A DNA stretch of 64,000 nucleotides. It comes from Pseudomonas iranensis (GTDB taxonomy: Bacteria; Pseudomonadota; Gammaproteobacteria; Pseudomonadales; Pseudomonadaceae). Positions 17,226-25,879 of the stretch are shown here, piece after piece. The position numbers were made by a program, and so were the translations under genes. The notes beneath the pieces are model-generated. The model worked only from the letters and a program-made list of their open reading frames with translations, was not told the origin of the DNA and ran no database searches. Within the stretch, counting starts at the first letter, position 1; each line of letters opens with the position of its first letter. The stretch covers positions 2,046,001 through 2,110,000 of the forward strand of contig NZ_CP077092.1 of assembly GCF_014268585.2 (NCBI RefSeq), in the 5' to 3' direction.

Positions 17226-17861
17226 TCAGAATGGCGCCGGGCACTCGAAGCGCAGGCGTTCGCCGGTTTGCGGATGAGTGAAGCTGAGCATGCTCGCGTG
17301 CAGGCACAGACGTGGCCAGGCCGCCAGCGCTTGCTCGTGGGCGTAGAGTCCGTCACCGAGCAGCGGATGGCCGATCGACAACATGTGCACGCGCAATTGA
17401 TGCGAGCGCCCGGTGATCGGTGTCAATTCGACCCGGCACCAGTCGCCGCAACGTTCCAGCACCTTCCAGAACGTCAGCGCGTGTTTGCCGAATTCGTAAT
17501 CGACCACATGCCGTGGTTTGGTCGGTGGATCGTAGCGCAGGGGCAGGTCGATGCTGCCGCTGTCCAGTTCCGGCTGACCCCAGGCCAAAGCGGTGTAGGC
17601 CTTTTCGGTTTCGCGATCATGAAACTGCCGCGACAGCTCGCGATGGGTGTCGGCATCCCGGGCCAGCAGGATGATGCCCGAGGTTTCCCAGTCCAGACGA
17701 TGGACGATGCGCGCTTCCGGGTAGCCGTTTTCCTGCAAGCGGGTAATCAGGCAGTCCTTGTTGTCGTCAGCGCGACCGGGCACCGAGAGCAGCAGGGTCG
17801 GTTTGTCGACCACCAGTACGGCGGCGTCCTGATGGATGATGCGGATGTTGGACAGCGGCAT
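17226..17861 (-). CDS. rluA: RluA-type pseudouridine synthase
   Basis: 211 residues, lacking the S4 domain of RluC/RluD, as in RluA. The catalytic motif HRLDWETSGI (Asp nucleophile) is near residue 54, and 'ITGRSHQLRVHM' near residue 148 is the conserved RTGRTHQIR-like motif. RluA modifies position 746 of 23S rRNA and position 32 of several tRNAs. GAGG precedes the ATG. It is adjacent to minE and separated from it by a long hairpin. Confidence 0.92.
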   Translation of the reverse strand: MPLSNIRIIHQDAAVLVVDKPTLLLSVPGRADDNKDCLITRLQENGYPEARIVHRLDWETSGIILLARDADTHRELSRQFHDRETEKAYTALAWGQPELDSGSIDLPLRYDPPTKPRHVVDYEFGKHALTFWKVLERCGDWCRVELTPITGRSHQLRVHMLSIGHPLLGDGLYAHEQALAAWPRLCLHASMLSFTHPQTGERLRFECPAPF

Positions 17862-17886
17862 TAAAACAGCCTCGTAACAAATGCCA

Positions 17887-17933
17887 ACGGCGGTTCAGGA
17901 CCATTCCACTGGGGAATGGCCCTGAACCGCCGT
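17887..17933. repeat. Long stable hairpin between minE and rluA
   Basis: ACGGCGGTTCAGG (17887-17899) pairs exactly with CCTGAACCGCCGT (17921-17933), and inner CCATTCC/GGAATGG extend the stem to 20 paired bases around a small loop. No T-run follows on either strand, so it is not a classic terminator. It may attenuate or stabilise the min transcript. Confidence 0.75.
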
Positions 17934-17951
17934 CATACCTGCCGGATCGAC

Positions 17952-18206
17952 TCAGCGATCGGGCAGGGTGATGTTGAGTTCCAGAATCGAGCAACTGCCC
18001 TGGCTTTCCAGTGCAACATGTACGTCGTCGTTGCCGATGTTGACGTACTTGCGGATCACGTCGACCAGTTCCTTCTGCAAGGCTGGCAGGTAATCCGGCG
18101 TGCTGCGCTGGCCGCGCTCATGCGCCACGATGATCTGTAGACGCTCTTTCGCTACCGAGGCGGTACTTGGCTTTTTGTTGGCACGAAAGAAGTCAAAAAG
18201 GTTCAT
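17952..18206 (-). CDS. minE: Cell-division topological specificity factor MinE
   Basis: 84 residues with the normal MinE layout: N-terminal membrane/MinD-binding segment ('[21 protein letters not shown]', residues 2-22, read in two parts) and C-terminal topological domain ending 'ELNITLPDR'. MinE stimulates MinD ATPase and drives pole-to-pole oscillation that keeps FtsZ at midcell. The start overlaps the minD stop (TAATG), giving coupled synthesis. Confidence 0.97.
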   Translation of the reverse strand: MNLFDFFRANKKPSTASVAKERLQIIVAHERGQRSTPDYLPALQKELVDVIRKYVNIGNDDVHVALESQGSCSILELNITLPDR

Positions 18207-19018
18207 TACCTACCTCCAAACAGGCGCTCGAAGAATCCCTTCTTCTCGACATCGAGGAATCGGTGGGCTTTTTCTTTGCCCAGCAGGCGGTCGACGGTAT
18301 CGCTGTAAGCCTGACCGGCATCGCTCTGGTCGTCGAGAATCACCGGCACGCCCTGGTTGGAAGCCTTGAGCACCGCCTGGGATTCCGGGATGACGCCGAG
18401 CAGGGTCACCGAGAGGATTTCCTTGACGTCTTCAACGCCGAGCATCTCGCCCTTTTCAACGCGCTCCGGGTGGTAGCGGGTGATCAGCAGGTGTTCCTTG
18501 ATCGGGTCTTCGCCACGTTCGGCGCGGCGCGATTTGCTTGCCAGCAGACCGAGCATGCGGTCCGAGTCACGTACCGAGGACACTTCCGGGTTGGTCACGA
18601 CGATCGCTTCATCGGCGAAGTACATGGCCAGGTGCGCACCTTTCTCGATGCCCGCCGGGGAGTCGCAGACGACGAACTCGAATTGTTCCTTGAGCTCCAT
18701 CAGGACTTTTTCCACGCCTTCGACGGTCAACGCGTCTTTGTCGCGGGTCTGGCTGGCCGCCAGTACGTAGAGGTTTTCCAGGCGCTTGTCTTTGATCAGT
18801 GCCTGTTGCAGGTTGGCTTCGCCGTTTACCACGTTGACGAAGTCATACACTACGCGGCGCTCGCAACCCATGATCAGGTCGAGGTTACGCAAGCCCACGT
18901 CGAAGTCGACGATCACTGTTTTGTGGCCGCGCAGAGCGAGACCGGTACCGATAGCGGCGCTGGTGGTGGTCTTACCCACACCACCCTTGCCGGATGTAAC
19001 CACGAGAATCTTGGCCAA
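18206..19018 (-). CDS. minD: Septum-site determining ATPase MinD
   Basis: 270 residues. The deviant Walker A KGGVGKTT is at residues 10-17, [10 protein letters not shown] lies near residue 38, and the C-terminal amphipathic membrane-targeting helix is '[16 protein letters not shown]'. MinD-ATP dimers bind the inner membrane and recruit MinC and MinE. It sits between minC (169 bp upstream) and minE (overlapping). Confidence 0.98.
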   Translation of the reverse strand: MAKILVVTSGKGGVGKTTTSAAIGTGLALRGHKTVIVDFDVGLRNLDLIMGCERRVVYDFVNVVNGEANLQQALIKDKRLENLYVLAASQTRDKDALTVEGVEKVLMELKEQFEFVVCDSPAGIEKGAHLAMYFADEAIVVTNPEVSSVRDSDRMLGLLASKSRRAERGEDPIKEHLLITRYHPERVEKGEMLGVEDVKEILSVTLLGVIPESQAVLKASNQGVPVILDDQSDAGQAYSDTVDRLLGKEKAHRFLDVEKKGFFERLFGGR

Positions 19019-19187
19019 GGTGTTTCACCCCTAAGGAAGAAGGACTGTTCAGCCCCTGAAAAACATCTCTTGAAAACTACTGCAGTCGGACAGCCTTGGC
19101 TGGAATTTGGCTTTGGGCCTTTTTCCTACTTCGTTTGAGCCGTTTTCGCTACGTTTTAGAGATGCTTGGAAAATGCGGCAGTATCCG

Positions 19188-19925
19188 TTAAAGCCGAATG
19201 ATGTTCAACACGTCGCCTGACAGGCTGACCTGGACGCCCGAGCCCCACATCGGATCGCGACGCAAATCCTCGGAGACCTTGTAATGACCGGCGATGGAGA
19301 TCAGTTCAGCGCTCAATTGCTGACAGAAAATCCGTGCCTTGGTGTCACCTTTGACGCCGGCCAGCGCACGGCCGCGCATCGGGCCGTATACATGGATGTT
19401 GCCATCGGCAAGAAGTTCCGCCCCCGGACTGACCGATGAGACCACGACCAGATCGCCACCCTGGGCATATATCTGTTGGCCACCACGTACTGGCGTGGTG
19501 ATCACGCGGGTCGGTTTGACGCTCGGCTCAGGTGGCTTTTCCGGCTTCTTTTTGACTTCGGCTTCCGGTGTTTCGAGCGGACGCTCGCGGGCGCCGGAGG
19601 GCGGCAGCACGGGGATGTCGATGGCGATGGCGGCGGCGATGTCTTCGATGCGGCTGGCGCGAATGGCCAGGGTACGCAGGCCGTGTTGACGGCAGACGCG
19701 CATCAGCCCCGGCAGGTCAACCGCGCCCTGATTCGGCGGCAGTTTGTCCAGCGCCAGGACCAGCGGTGCATTGCTGAAAAAATTCGGCGCCTGGGCGACT
19801 TTGGCGGCCAATTGCCGATCGAGGCTTTCGAGGTCGTTACGGGCCAGTTCCAGCACAGTGATGGCCAGCATGCTGCCCTTGAGCTGGAATACGGGATCTT
19901 GGTCTAACGGGTCGGTTTGGCTCAT
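19188..19925 (-). CDS. minC: Septum-site determining protein MinC
   Basis: 245 residues from the ATG at 19925; the longer frame to 19991 adds an unrelated hydrophobic leader. An N-terminal FtsZ-inhibiting domain is joined by a Pro/Lys/Glu-rich linker ('[16 protein letters not shown]') to a C-terminal beta-helix with '[17 protein letters not shown]' and '[17 protein letters not shown]', which binds MinD. It prevents Z-ring formation away from midcell. It starts 117 bp from the divergent acyltransferase gene. Confidence 0.96.
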   Translation of the reverse strand: MSQTDPLDQDPVFQLKGSMLAITVLELARNDLESLDRQLAAKVAQAPNFFSNAPLVLALDKLPPNQGAVDLPGLMRVCRQHGLRTLAIRASRIEDIAAAIAIDIPVLPPSGARERPLETPEAEVKKKPEKPPEPSVKPTRVITTPVRGGQQIYAQGGDLVVVSSVSPGAELLADGNIHVYGPMRGRALAGVKGDTKARIFCQQLSAELISIAGHYKVSEDLRRDPMWGSGVQVSLSGDVLNIIRL

Positions 19926-20042
19926 GTCGGCATACAACGGCTTGTCACTAAAAGTGCCGAGACTTATAACGAGAACGCCCGCGAGCCGCAAGCCGGGTCG
20001 AACGATGTAGAATGCGCGGCCACTGTATTTACGGAAGCTTTA

Positions 20043-20975
20043 ATGGATCGCCCGCGTTTTCGAAAAGCATATCTTGCTCCGCGCTTCTGGCCGCTCTGGT
20101 GCGGCCTGGGGCTTTTGTGGCTGATCGTGCAGTTGCCGTATCCGGCGCTGCTGACCATCGGTCGAGTTTTAGGCGCGTTGATGTATCGCGTCGCCAGCGA
20201 CCGGCGAACCATCGCCCGGCGCAATCTGGAATTGTGCTTCCCGGAAAAATCCGCCGCCGAGCGCAAACGCCTGCTCAAGGAAAACTTCGCCTCCACCGGC
20301 ATCGCCTTCTTCGAAATGGCGATGAGCTGGTGGTGGTCGCGCGAGCGTCTGGCGAAACTGGCCCACGTCGAAGGCCTTGAACATTTGCAGAAGGCCCAGC
20401 GCGAAGGCAAAGGCGTGATCCTCATGGCCGCGCATTTCACCACGCTGGAAATCGGCGCGGCGCTGCTCGGCCAGCAGCACACCATCGACGGCATGTACCG
20501 CGAACACAAAAACCCCTTGTTCGACTTCGTCCAGCGCCGTGGCCGCGAGCGGCACAATCTCGATTCGCTGGCGGTGGAGCGCGATGACGTGCGCGGCATG
20601 CTCAAACTGCTGCGCTCGGGACGGGCGATCTGGTATGCGCCGGATCAGGATTACGGCGCCAAGCAGAGCATCTTCGTGCCGTTGTTCGGCATTCAGGCCG
20701 CCACCGTCACTGCGACGACCAAGTTTGCGCGGCTGGGCAAAGCGCTGGTGGTGCCGTTCACGCAGGAACGTCTGGCCGACGGCAGTGGTTATCGCCTGGT
20801 GATCCATCCGCCGCTGGAAAACTTCCCCGGCGAGAGCGAGGAGGCCGATTGCATCCGCATCAATCAGTGGGTCGAGAGCGCTTTGCGTGCCTGCCCCGAG
20901 CAATATCTATGGGCGCATCGGCGCTTCAAGAGTCGCCCGCCGGGTGAGCCAAAACTTTATCCCAAGCGTCGTTGA
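20043..20975 (+). CDS. Lipid A lauroyl acyltransferase (LpxL/HtrB family)
   Basis: 310 residues from the ATG at 20043 following 'cggaagctttaATG'. One N-terminal membrane anchor is followed by the LpxL-family catalytic motif 'MAAHFTTLEIGAALL' (H-x4-E variant) near residue 137, and 'YAPDQDYG' and 'VPFTQERL' further on. It adds a secondary acyl chain to lipid A on the inner face of the cytoplasmic membrane. The position next to minC matches P. aeruginosa PA3242, described as one of its two HtrB enzymes, but chain length and position specificity cannot be read here. Confidence 0.9.
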   Translation: MDRPRFRKAYLAPRFWPLWCGLGLLWLIVQLPYPALLTIGRVLGALMYRVASDRRTIARRNLELCFPEKSAAERKRLLKENFASTGIAFFEMAMSWWWSRERLAKLAHVEGLEHLQKAQREGKGVILMAAHFTTLEIGAALLGQQHTIDGMYREHKNPLFDFVQRRGRERHNLDSLAVERDDVRGMLKLLRSGRAIWYAPDQDYGAKQSIFVPLFGIQAATVTATTKFARLGKALVVPFTQERLADGSGYRLVIHPPLENFPGESEEADCIRINQWVESALRACPEQYLWAHRRFKSRPPGEPKLYPKRR

Positions 20976-21009
20976 TTAGCCGATCTGACAAGCACCGTGG
21001 AGTGTTGCG

Positions 21010-22182
21010 ATGAGTCCTGCTGAACCGGTCACAGGTTTGATTCTTTCCGGCGGCGGGGCTCGGGCGGCTTATCAGGTCGGGGTGCTGGCGGCGATTGCCG
21101 AGTTGCTGCCGGTCGGCGCGGACAATCCGTTTCCGGTGATCGTCGGCACCTCGGCCGGGGCGATCAATGCGGTCAGCCTGGCCAGTGGCGCCACGGACTT
21201 TCGCGCCGCCATCGAACGCCTGACCCAGTTCTGGCAGGGCTTTCGCAGCCACCGCGTGTTGCGCAGCGACTGGCCGGGCGTGATCCATCAAGCCAGCCGC
21301 TTCGTCAGCCACAGCCTGCTCGGCCTCGGTCGACAGATGCCGGTGGCGCTGCTCAACAGTTCGCCGCTGCGCGAACTGCTCGAGGAAAAACTGCACCTGC
21401 CCGGCATCGCCGAATCCATCGCGCGCAAGCAATTGCATGCGGTGGCGGTGACCGCGTTCGGCTACGAATCGGGGCAAGCGGTGACGTTCTATCAGGGCGG
21501 CGGCACCATCGACGCCTGGCTGCGGCACCGCCGCATTGGCGTGCCGACGCAATTGTCGGTCGAACACCTGTTGGCCAGTTCGGCGATCCCGCTGTTGTTC
21601 GCGCCGGTGAAAATCGGCGAGGAGTATTTCGGTGACGGCGCAGTGCGCCAGTCGGCGCCGATCAGCCCGGCGCTGCATCTGGGTGCCAGTCGCGTGCTGG
21701 TGGTGGGCGTCAGCGGCAACCCGCGCGGCGTTGATCCGCAGCAGCCGCTGGAGCGCGCCTACAGCGGCCAGCAACCGACGCTCGCGCAGATCGGCGGGCA
21801 CATGCTCAACAGCACGTTTATCGACAGTCTGGAGAGCGATATCGAGCTGCTGCAGCGTCTGAATCAGTTCAGTCATTTGCTCCCGGCCGGCACGCCGACC
21901 CGTGCGCTGGGTGTGGCGCCGGTGGAGGTGCTGGTGATTGCGCCGAGTCAGCCGATCGACGAAATCGCCGCGCGGCATCGCCAGGAGCTGCCAGCGGCGT
22001 TGCGCCTGTTTCTGCGCGGGCCGGGGGCGACGAAGACGAGTGGGGCGGGGGTGCTCAGTTACCTGCTGTTCGAGGCGGGGTATTGCAGCGAGTTGATCGA
22101 GTTGGGGCGGCGGGATGCGTTGGCCAAGCGCGAGGAGCTTTGCCGGTTTTTGCGGATATCTGAAGCGGTGGCTCCTGCCTGA
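21010..22182 (+). CDS. Patatin-like phospholipase/lipid acyl hydrolase
   Basis: 390 residues with the patatin Ser-Asp dyad: oxyanion loop SGGGARAAYQVG near residue 14, nucleophile elbow GTSAG near residue 45 and DGAVRQ near residue 213. There is no signal peptide, so the protein is probably cytoplasmic or membrane-associated. It follows the lipid A acyltransferase by 34 bp on the same strand and is likely cotranscribed, which suggests a role in membrane lipid turnover. The tail after about residue 300 is not part of the core patatin domain. Confidence 0.88.
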   Translation: MSPAEPVTGLILSGGGARAAYQVGVLAAIAELLPVGADNPFPVIVGTSAGAINAVSLASGATDFRAAIERLTQFWQGFRSHRVLRSDWPGVIHQASRFVSHSLLGLGRQMPVALLNSSPLRELLEEKLHLPGIAESIARKQLHAVAVTAFGYESGQAVTFYQGGGTIDAWLRHRRIGVPTQLSVEHLLASSAIPLLFAPVKIGEEYFGDGAVRQSAPISPALHLGASRVLVVGVSGNPRGVDPQQPLERAYSGQQPTLAQIGGHMLNSTFIDSLESDIELLQRLNQFSHLLPAGTPTRALGVAPVEVLVIAPSQPIDEIAARHRQELPAALRLFLRGPGATKTSGAGVLSYLLFEAGYCSELIELGRRDALAKREELCRFLRISEAVAPA

Positions 22183-22198
22183 AATCTGCGGTGAGGCC

Positions 22199-22250
22199 TT
22201 CGCGAGCAGGCTCGCTCCCACATTCGATCCAGTTCCAATGTGGGAGCGAA
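22199..22250. repeat. REP element with truncated partner
   Basis: A full 'cgcgagcaggctcgctccca' at 22201 faces a shortened 'tgggagcgaagctt' copy at 22241. It lies between the convergent patatin and Tsx-like genes and could serve as a bidirectional terminator. Confidence 0.75.
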
Positions 22251-22260
22251 GCTTTTAGGG

Positions 22261-23046
22261 TCAGAAGTGGAACTTGACCAGGAAGCTTGTGGTGCTCTGA
22301 TCGGTCTTGAAGTACTGGCTGTCCTTGATCCCGTACTTGTCCGACCAGTAGTCGTACTCGACACCGACATACAACTGCTTCTCGCCGAAATTCAGCGCCT
22401 TGCCCAGGTCGTATTTGACCTGCGGATTGAAGTGCAGGTTGGCGTGGTAGTCGCCTTTGGAGTTGGAGTCGTTGTCGACCACCCAGTCCATGAAGCCGTC
22501 GATGAGAATGTTCGATTTGCCCACCGGGATGGTGTAGGACCACACCGGGGTGATCTGCCAGACATTGTCACCGGCGCGCGCGCCCTGGGTGTGACGCTGA
22601 TAGAAGTTCAGCTGGAAGTAGTCGAAGCCAGGAATCGCCAGGTCGAAGCCCGGACCGATCAGGTACGACTCGGTATCGCCTTCACCGAACTCGTAGGTCA
22701 TGGCCAGCAACACGTCAGTCACCGGGCCGAAGGCCAGTTTCTGATCGAAGATCTTGCCGAACGACAGGCGCGGGCTGAGCTCGCCGTAGTAGGTGTTGGA
22801 GCCGACGCCGCCATCATCCTTGCCGTTGTAGAAAATCTTGTCGATGAACAGGAAGTTGTCCCCATACTTCCAGGCATCGGCGTGCTCGAAGGTCACGGTT
22901 TGCTGAATGCGCGGGTTGACCTGGAAGTCCTTGCCATACAGGTAGGTCAGGCTGTTGTTCTGCCACTGCAGCAGGCCTTCGGCCATCGCCTGGCCGCCGG
23001 CGAACATCGATCCGGCCAGCATCAGGCTGGTGCACATACGTTTCAT
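22261..23046 (-). CDS. Tsx/OmpK-type outer-membrane channel, copy A
   Basis: 261 residues from the ATG at 23046 (GGGAG upstream). The signal peptide 'LMLAGSMFAGGQAMA' ends near residue 22, followed by an antiparallel beta-barrel pattern, with a terminal Phe (FLVKFHF), as required for BAM insertion. The sequence fits the nucleoside-specific channel-forming Tsx/OmpK family. It lies beside urate catabolism genes, so purine nucleoside or urate entry is the natural inference. It closely resembles copy B, of equal length, 370 bp upstream. Confidence 0.85.
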   Translation of the reverse strand: MKRMCTSLMLAGSMFAGGQAMAEGLLQWQNNSLTYLYGKDFQVNPRIQQTVTFEHADAWKYGDNFLFIDKIFYNGKDDGGVGSNTYYGELSPRLSFGKIFDQKLAFGPVTDVLLAMTYEFGEGDTESYLIGPGFDLAIPGFDYFQLNFYQRHTQGARAGDNVWQITPVWSYTIPVGKSNILIDGFMDWVVDNDSNSKGDYHANLHFNPQVKYDLGKALNFGEKQLYVGVEYDYWSDKYGIKDSQYFKTDQSTTSFLVKFHF

Positions 23047-23417
23047 TCGGTTGCTCCCAAAGTAGGTGTTCCACGTTATTTTTTTAAGTTCGGCGCTCTG
23101 ATGTGGCGCCTTTTTTCGTACCGCAAATTTCATCCGATCGGTCAGCTTTCATTGCTGGTAGCAAAAGCTGCGCCAAGGCTTTTGAAAAACCAAAAAACGC
23201 CCGTTCGGCTGCTGAAAAACAGTCGACGAGCGTGTTTTCGGGATGCCTCAGGACTGACCGTAGCCGGGATAAGTTGGCTTTTCGGTCAGAAATTGAATTC
23301 AGGCTTTTTTTTAGAGCGAATTCGGAAGGCCGCGGAGAATACTGACTCCTCGGCCGGCGCTCAAGTGCCCCGCAACAGAGCACCGACGACAGGCATGGCG
23401 CACGGTTGCGGGCCATC
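23047..23417. other. 371-bp gene-free gap between the two channel genes
   Basis: AT-rich near copy A (poly-T tract about 23077-23084). A possible hairpin is seen around 23197-23235 ('cgcccgttcgg' with 'cgacgagcg'). No REP copy and no shared operator with the purine genes was found. It probably holds the promoter of copy A and the terminator of copy B. Confidence 0.4.
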
Positions 23418-24203
23418 TCAGAAGTGCACCTTCAGCAGCAGGCTGGCGGTGTTCTGGTTGGTATCGAACGCGTAGCTGTTTTCGATGCCGTATTTGTTCT
23501 TCCAGTAGCTGTACTCGGTGCCGACGTATACCTGTTTCTGGCTCCAGCCCATGGCTTTGCCGAGGTCATATTTGATCTGCGGATTGATGTGCAGGTTGGC
23601 GTGGTAGGTACCGCGCGAGTTTTCGTCATTGTCGACGACCCAGTCGAGGTAGCCGTCGATCAGCACATCGGAATTGCCCAGCGGAAAGCTGTAGGACCAT
23701 GCGGGGGTGATTTGCCAGACACCATCGCCGGGCCGCGGGCCTTCGGTCTGGCGGCGGAAAATGTTCAGGGTGACGTAGTTGAAGCCGGGCACTTTCAGAT
23801 CGAAGCCGGGACCGATCAGGTAGGCCTCGCTTTCGCCTTCGCCGTACTCGTAGGTCATCGCCAGCAGCACATCCTTGATCGGGCCGAACTCGATCTTGCG
23901 GTCGAGGATCTTGCCGAAGGACAGACGCGGGGTGAACTCGCCGTAGAAGGTGTGCGGACCTTTGTTCGGGTCCTCCTTGCCGTTGTAAAAGATCTTGTCG
24001 ACGAACAGAAAGTTGTCGCCGTACTTCCACTTGTCGGCGTGCTCGAAGGTGACCGTCTGCTGATAGGACGGGTTGATCGCGAAGTTCTTGCCGTACAGAT
24101 AGCTGAGGCTGTTGCTCTGCCACAGCAGCAGATCGCCGGCCATGGCCTGACTCGCGGCCAGCAGGCCGCCACTCAACAGAACGTTGCTTTGCGTGCGGAT
24201 CAT
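23418..24203 (-). CDS. Tsx/OmpK-type outer-membrane channel, copy B
   Basis: 261 residues from the ATG at 24203 (AGGGAG 7-8 nt upstream); the longer frame to 24380 runs through REP DNA. The signal peptide ends at 'SQAMAG', the barrel is beta-rich and the C-terminus is LLLKVHF. Segments such as 'QQTVTFEHADKWKYGDNFLF' differ from copy A at only a few positions, indicating tandem duplication. It lies next to the NCS2 urate permease, from which it is separated by a REP pair. Confidence 0.85.
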   Translation of the reverse strand: MIRTQSNVLLSGGLLAASQAMAGDLLLWQSNSLSYLYGKNFAINPSYQQTVTFEHADKWKYGDNFLFVDKIFYNGKEDPNKGPHTFYGEFTPRLSFGKILDRKIEFGPIKDVLLAMTYEYGEGESEAYLIGPGFDLKVPGFNYVTLNIFRRQTEGPRPGDGVWQITPAWSYSFPLGNSDVLIDGYLDWVVDNDENSRGTYHANLHINPQIKYDLGKAMGWSQKQVYVGTEYSYWKNKYGIENSYAFDTNQNTASLLLKVHF

Positions 24204-24255
24204 CTGTTGCTCCCTGTTGTTTTTATTGTTTGAGGCACAAGCAGTTGCGTAGTCC

Positions 24256-24347
24256 TGTGGGAGCGAGCCTGCTCGCGAAGCGGTTGTGTCAGTCGCCATC
24301 AATGTTGAATGACACAGCGCTTTCGCGAGCAGGCTCGCTCCCACAGG
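24256..24347. repeat. REP pair (inverted)
   Basis: 'tgtgggagcgagcctgctcg' at 24256 and the complementary 'cgagcaggctcgctcccaca' ending at 24346 flank a 45-nt loop. It sits between the urate permease stop and the channel copy B start. Confidence 0.88.
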
Positions 24348-24364
24348 TGGTGTGGTGGTTTCAA

Positions 24365-25717
24365 TCAGTGCGCATGGCAATCATTGATCGCCGCACGCTC
24401 CTTGCCGCCGAGGATGTTGAACAGCAGGTTCAGCGTCAGCGCGCTGAGGGTGGCCATGGCGATGCCGCTGTGGGTAATCGGGCTCATCCACAGCGGCAGG
24501 TGGGCGAAGAATTCCGGACGTACCACCGGGATCAGGCCCATACCGATGCTCACCGCGACCAGCAGCTGATTGCGGCGGTCACCGATGTCCGCCTCTTGGA
24601 GGATCTTGATACCCGTCGCGGCGACCATGCCGAACATCGCAATCGCCGCACCGCCCAGCACCGCCGGTGGAATCGATGCCACCAGAAATGCCGCTTTCGG
24701 CAACAGGCTGAGGACGATCAGCAGACCGCCGGCAACGATGGTCACCGAACGGCAGCGCACGCCGGTCATCTGCACCAGGCCGATGTTCTGCGCGAACGAG
24801 GAGTGGGTGAAGGTGTTGAAGAAACCGGCGAAAAACGACGCGCCGGCATCGCACAACAAGCCACGACGGAGCATGCGCGGGCAGACTTCCTGGCCGGTGA
24901 TCTTGCCCAGCGCGAGGAACATCCCGGTGGACTCGACGAAGATGATCACCACTACCAGACACATCGACAGAATCGGTGCCAGCTCGAATTTCGGCATGCC
25001 GAAATGCAGCGGGGTGACGAACTGAATCCACGGTGCGCTGGCCATGCCGCTGAGGTCGACCATGCCGATCACGCCGCACAATACATAGCCCAGGCACATG
25101 CCGATCAGTACCGAAATATTGACCCAGAATCCGCGCATGAAGCGATGAACCAACAGAATGGTCGCCAGCACCAGCGCAGCGATGGCCAGATAAATCGGCG
25201 AACCGAATTGCGCGGCGTCGACCCCGCCACCGGCCCAGTTCACGGCCACGGGGAACAGCGATAAACCGATCGAGGTGATGACCGTGCCGGTCACCAGCGG
25301 CGGGAAGAAACGCACGACCTTGGACATGAACGGCGCGATCAGCATGCCGAAGAAACCGGCAGCGATCGTCGCACCAAAGATCCCTTGCAGACCGATGCCG
25401 GGCATGCCGGCCATGGCCACCATGCTGCCGACCGCAGCGAAACTGGCACCCATCATCACCGGCATGCGAATACCCATCGGGCCGATGCCGAGCGACTGCA
25501 CGATAGTGGCGATGCCGGCGACGAGCAGGTCGGCGTTGATCAGGAAGGCGATTTCTTCACGACTCAGGCCAGCGGCCTGTCCGATGATCAGCGGCACCGC
25601 GATGGCACCGCCGTACATCAGCAGAACATGTTGCAGACCGACCAGGATCAGTTGCAAAAGGGGCAAACGCTGAATGGCGGGTGCGTCGGGGATGCGCGCT
25701 TTGGACAGCTCGGACAT
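24365..25717 (-). CDS. NCS2-family purine/urate permease
   Basis: 450 residues, about 12-14 hydrophobic segments. NCS2 (nucleobase-ascorbate transporter) landmarks include 'LQHVLLMYGGAIAVPLIIG' near residue 27 and the signature-region 'IVIFVESTGMFLALGKI'. This branch transports oxidised purines (urate/xanthine) with protons. It lies downstream of puuD on the same strand. Its product would feed PuuD, whose substrate is urate. Substrate is inferred from the cluster. Confidence 0.88.
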   Translation of the reverse strand: MSELSKARIPDAPAIQRLPLLQLILVGLQHVLLMYGGAIAVPLIIGQAAGLSREEIAFLINADLLVAGIATIVQSLGIGPMGIRMPVMMGASFAAVGSMVAMAGMPGIGLQGIFGATIAAGFFGMLIAPFMSKVVRFFPPLVTGTVITSIGLSLFPVAVNWAGGGVDAAQFGSPIYLAIAALVLATILLVHRFMRGFWVNISVLIGMCLGYVLCGVIGMVDLSGMASAPWIQFVTPLHFGMPKFELAPILSMCLVVVIIFVESTGMFLALGKITGQEVCPRMLRRGLLCDAGASFFAGFFNTFTHSSFAQNIGLVQMTGVRCRSVTIVAGGLLIVLSLLPKAAFLVASIPPAVLGGAAIAMFGMVAATGIKILQEADIGDRRNQLLVAVSIGMGLIPVVRPEFFAHLPLWMSPITHSGIAMATLSALTLNLLFNILGGKERAAINDCHAH

Positions 25718-25813
25718 GCAACACCTCGGATCTTTTTTATTCTTGTGATTAACAGCTGCCGGGTTGCTTGCAGCTGTTTCTTTGCATCAGGGGAGACCGC
25801 GTTGCGGCGGCTA

Positions 25814-25868
25814 TTCGCGAGCAGGCTCGCTCCCACAGGATCTCTGTAGGCGTGAGCCTGCTCGCGAT
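25814..25868. repeat. REP element with degenerate partner
   Basis: 'cgcgagcaggctcgctccca' at 25817 faces the partial 'gtgagcctgctcgcga' ending at 25867, between the permease and puuD. Confidence 0.78.
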
Positions 25869-25879
25869 GCTTTCAACGA

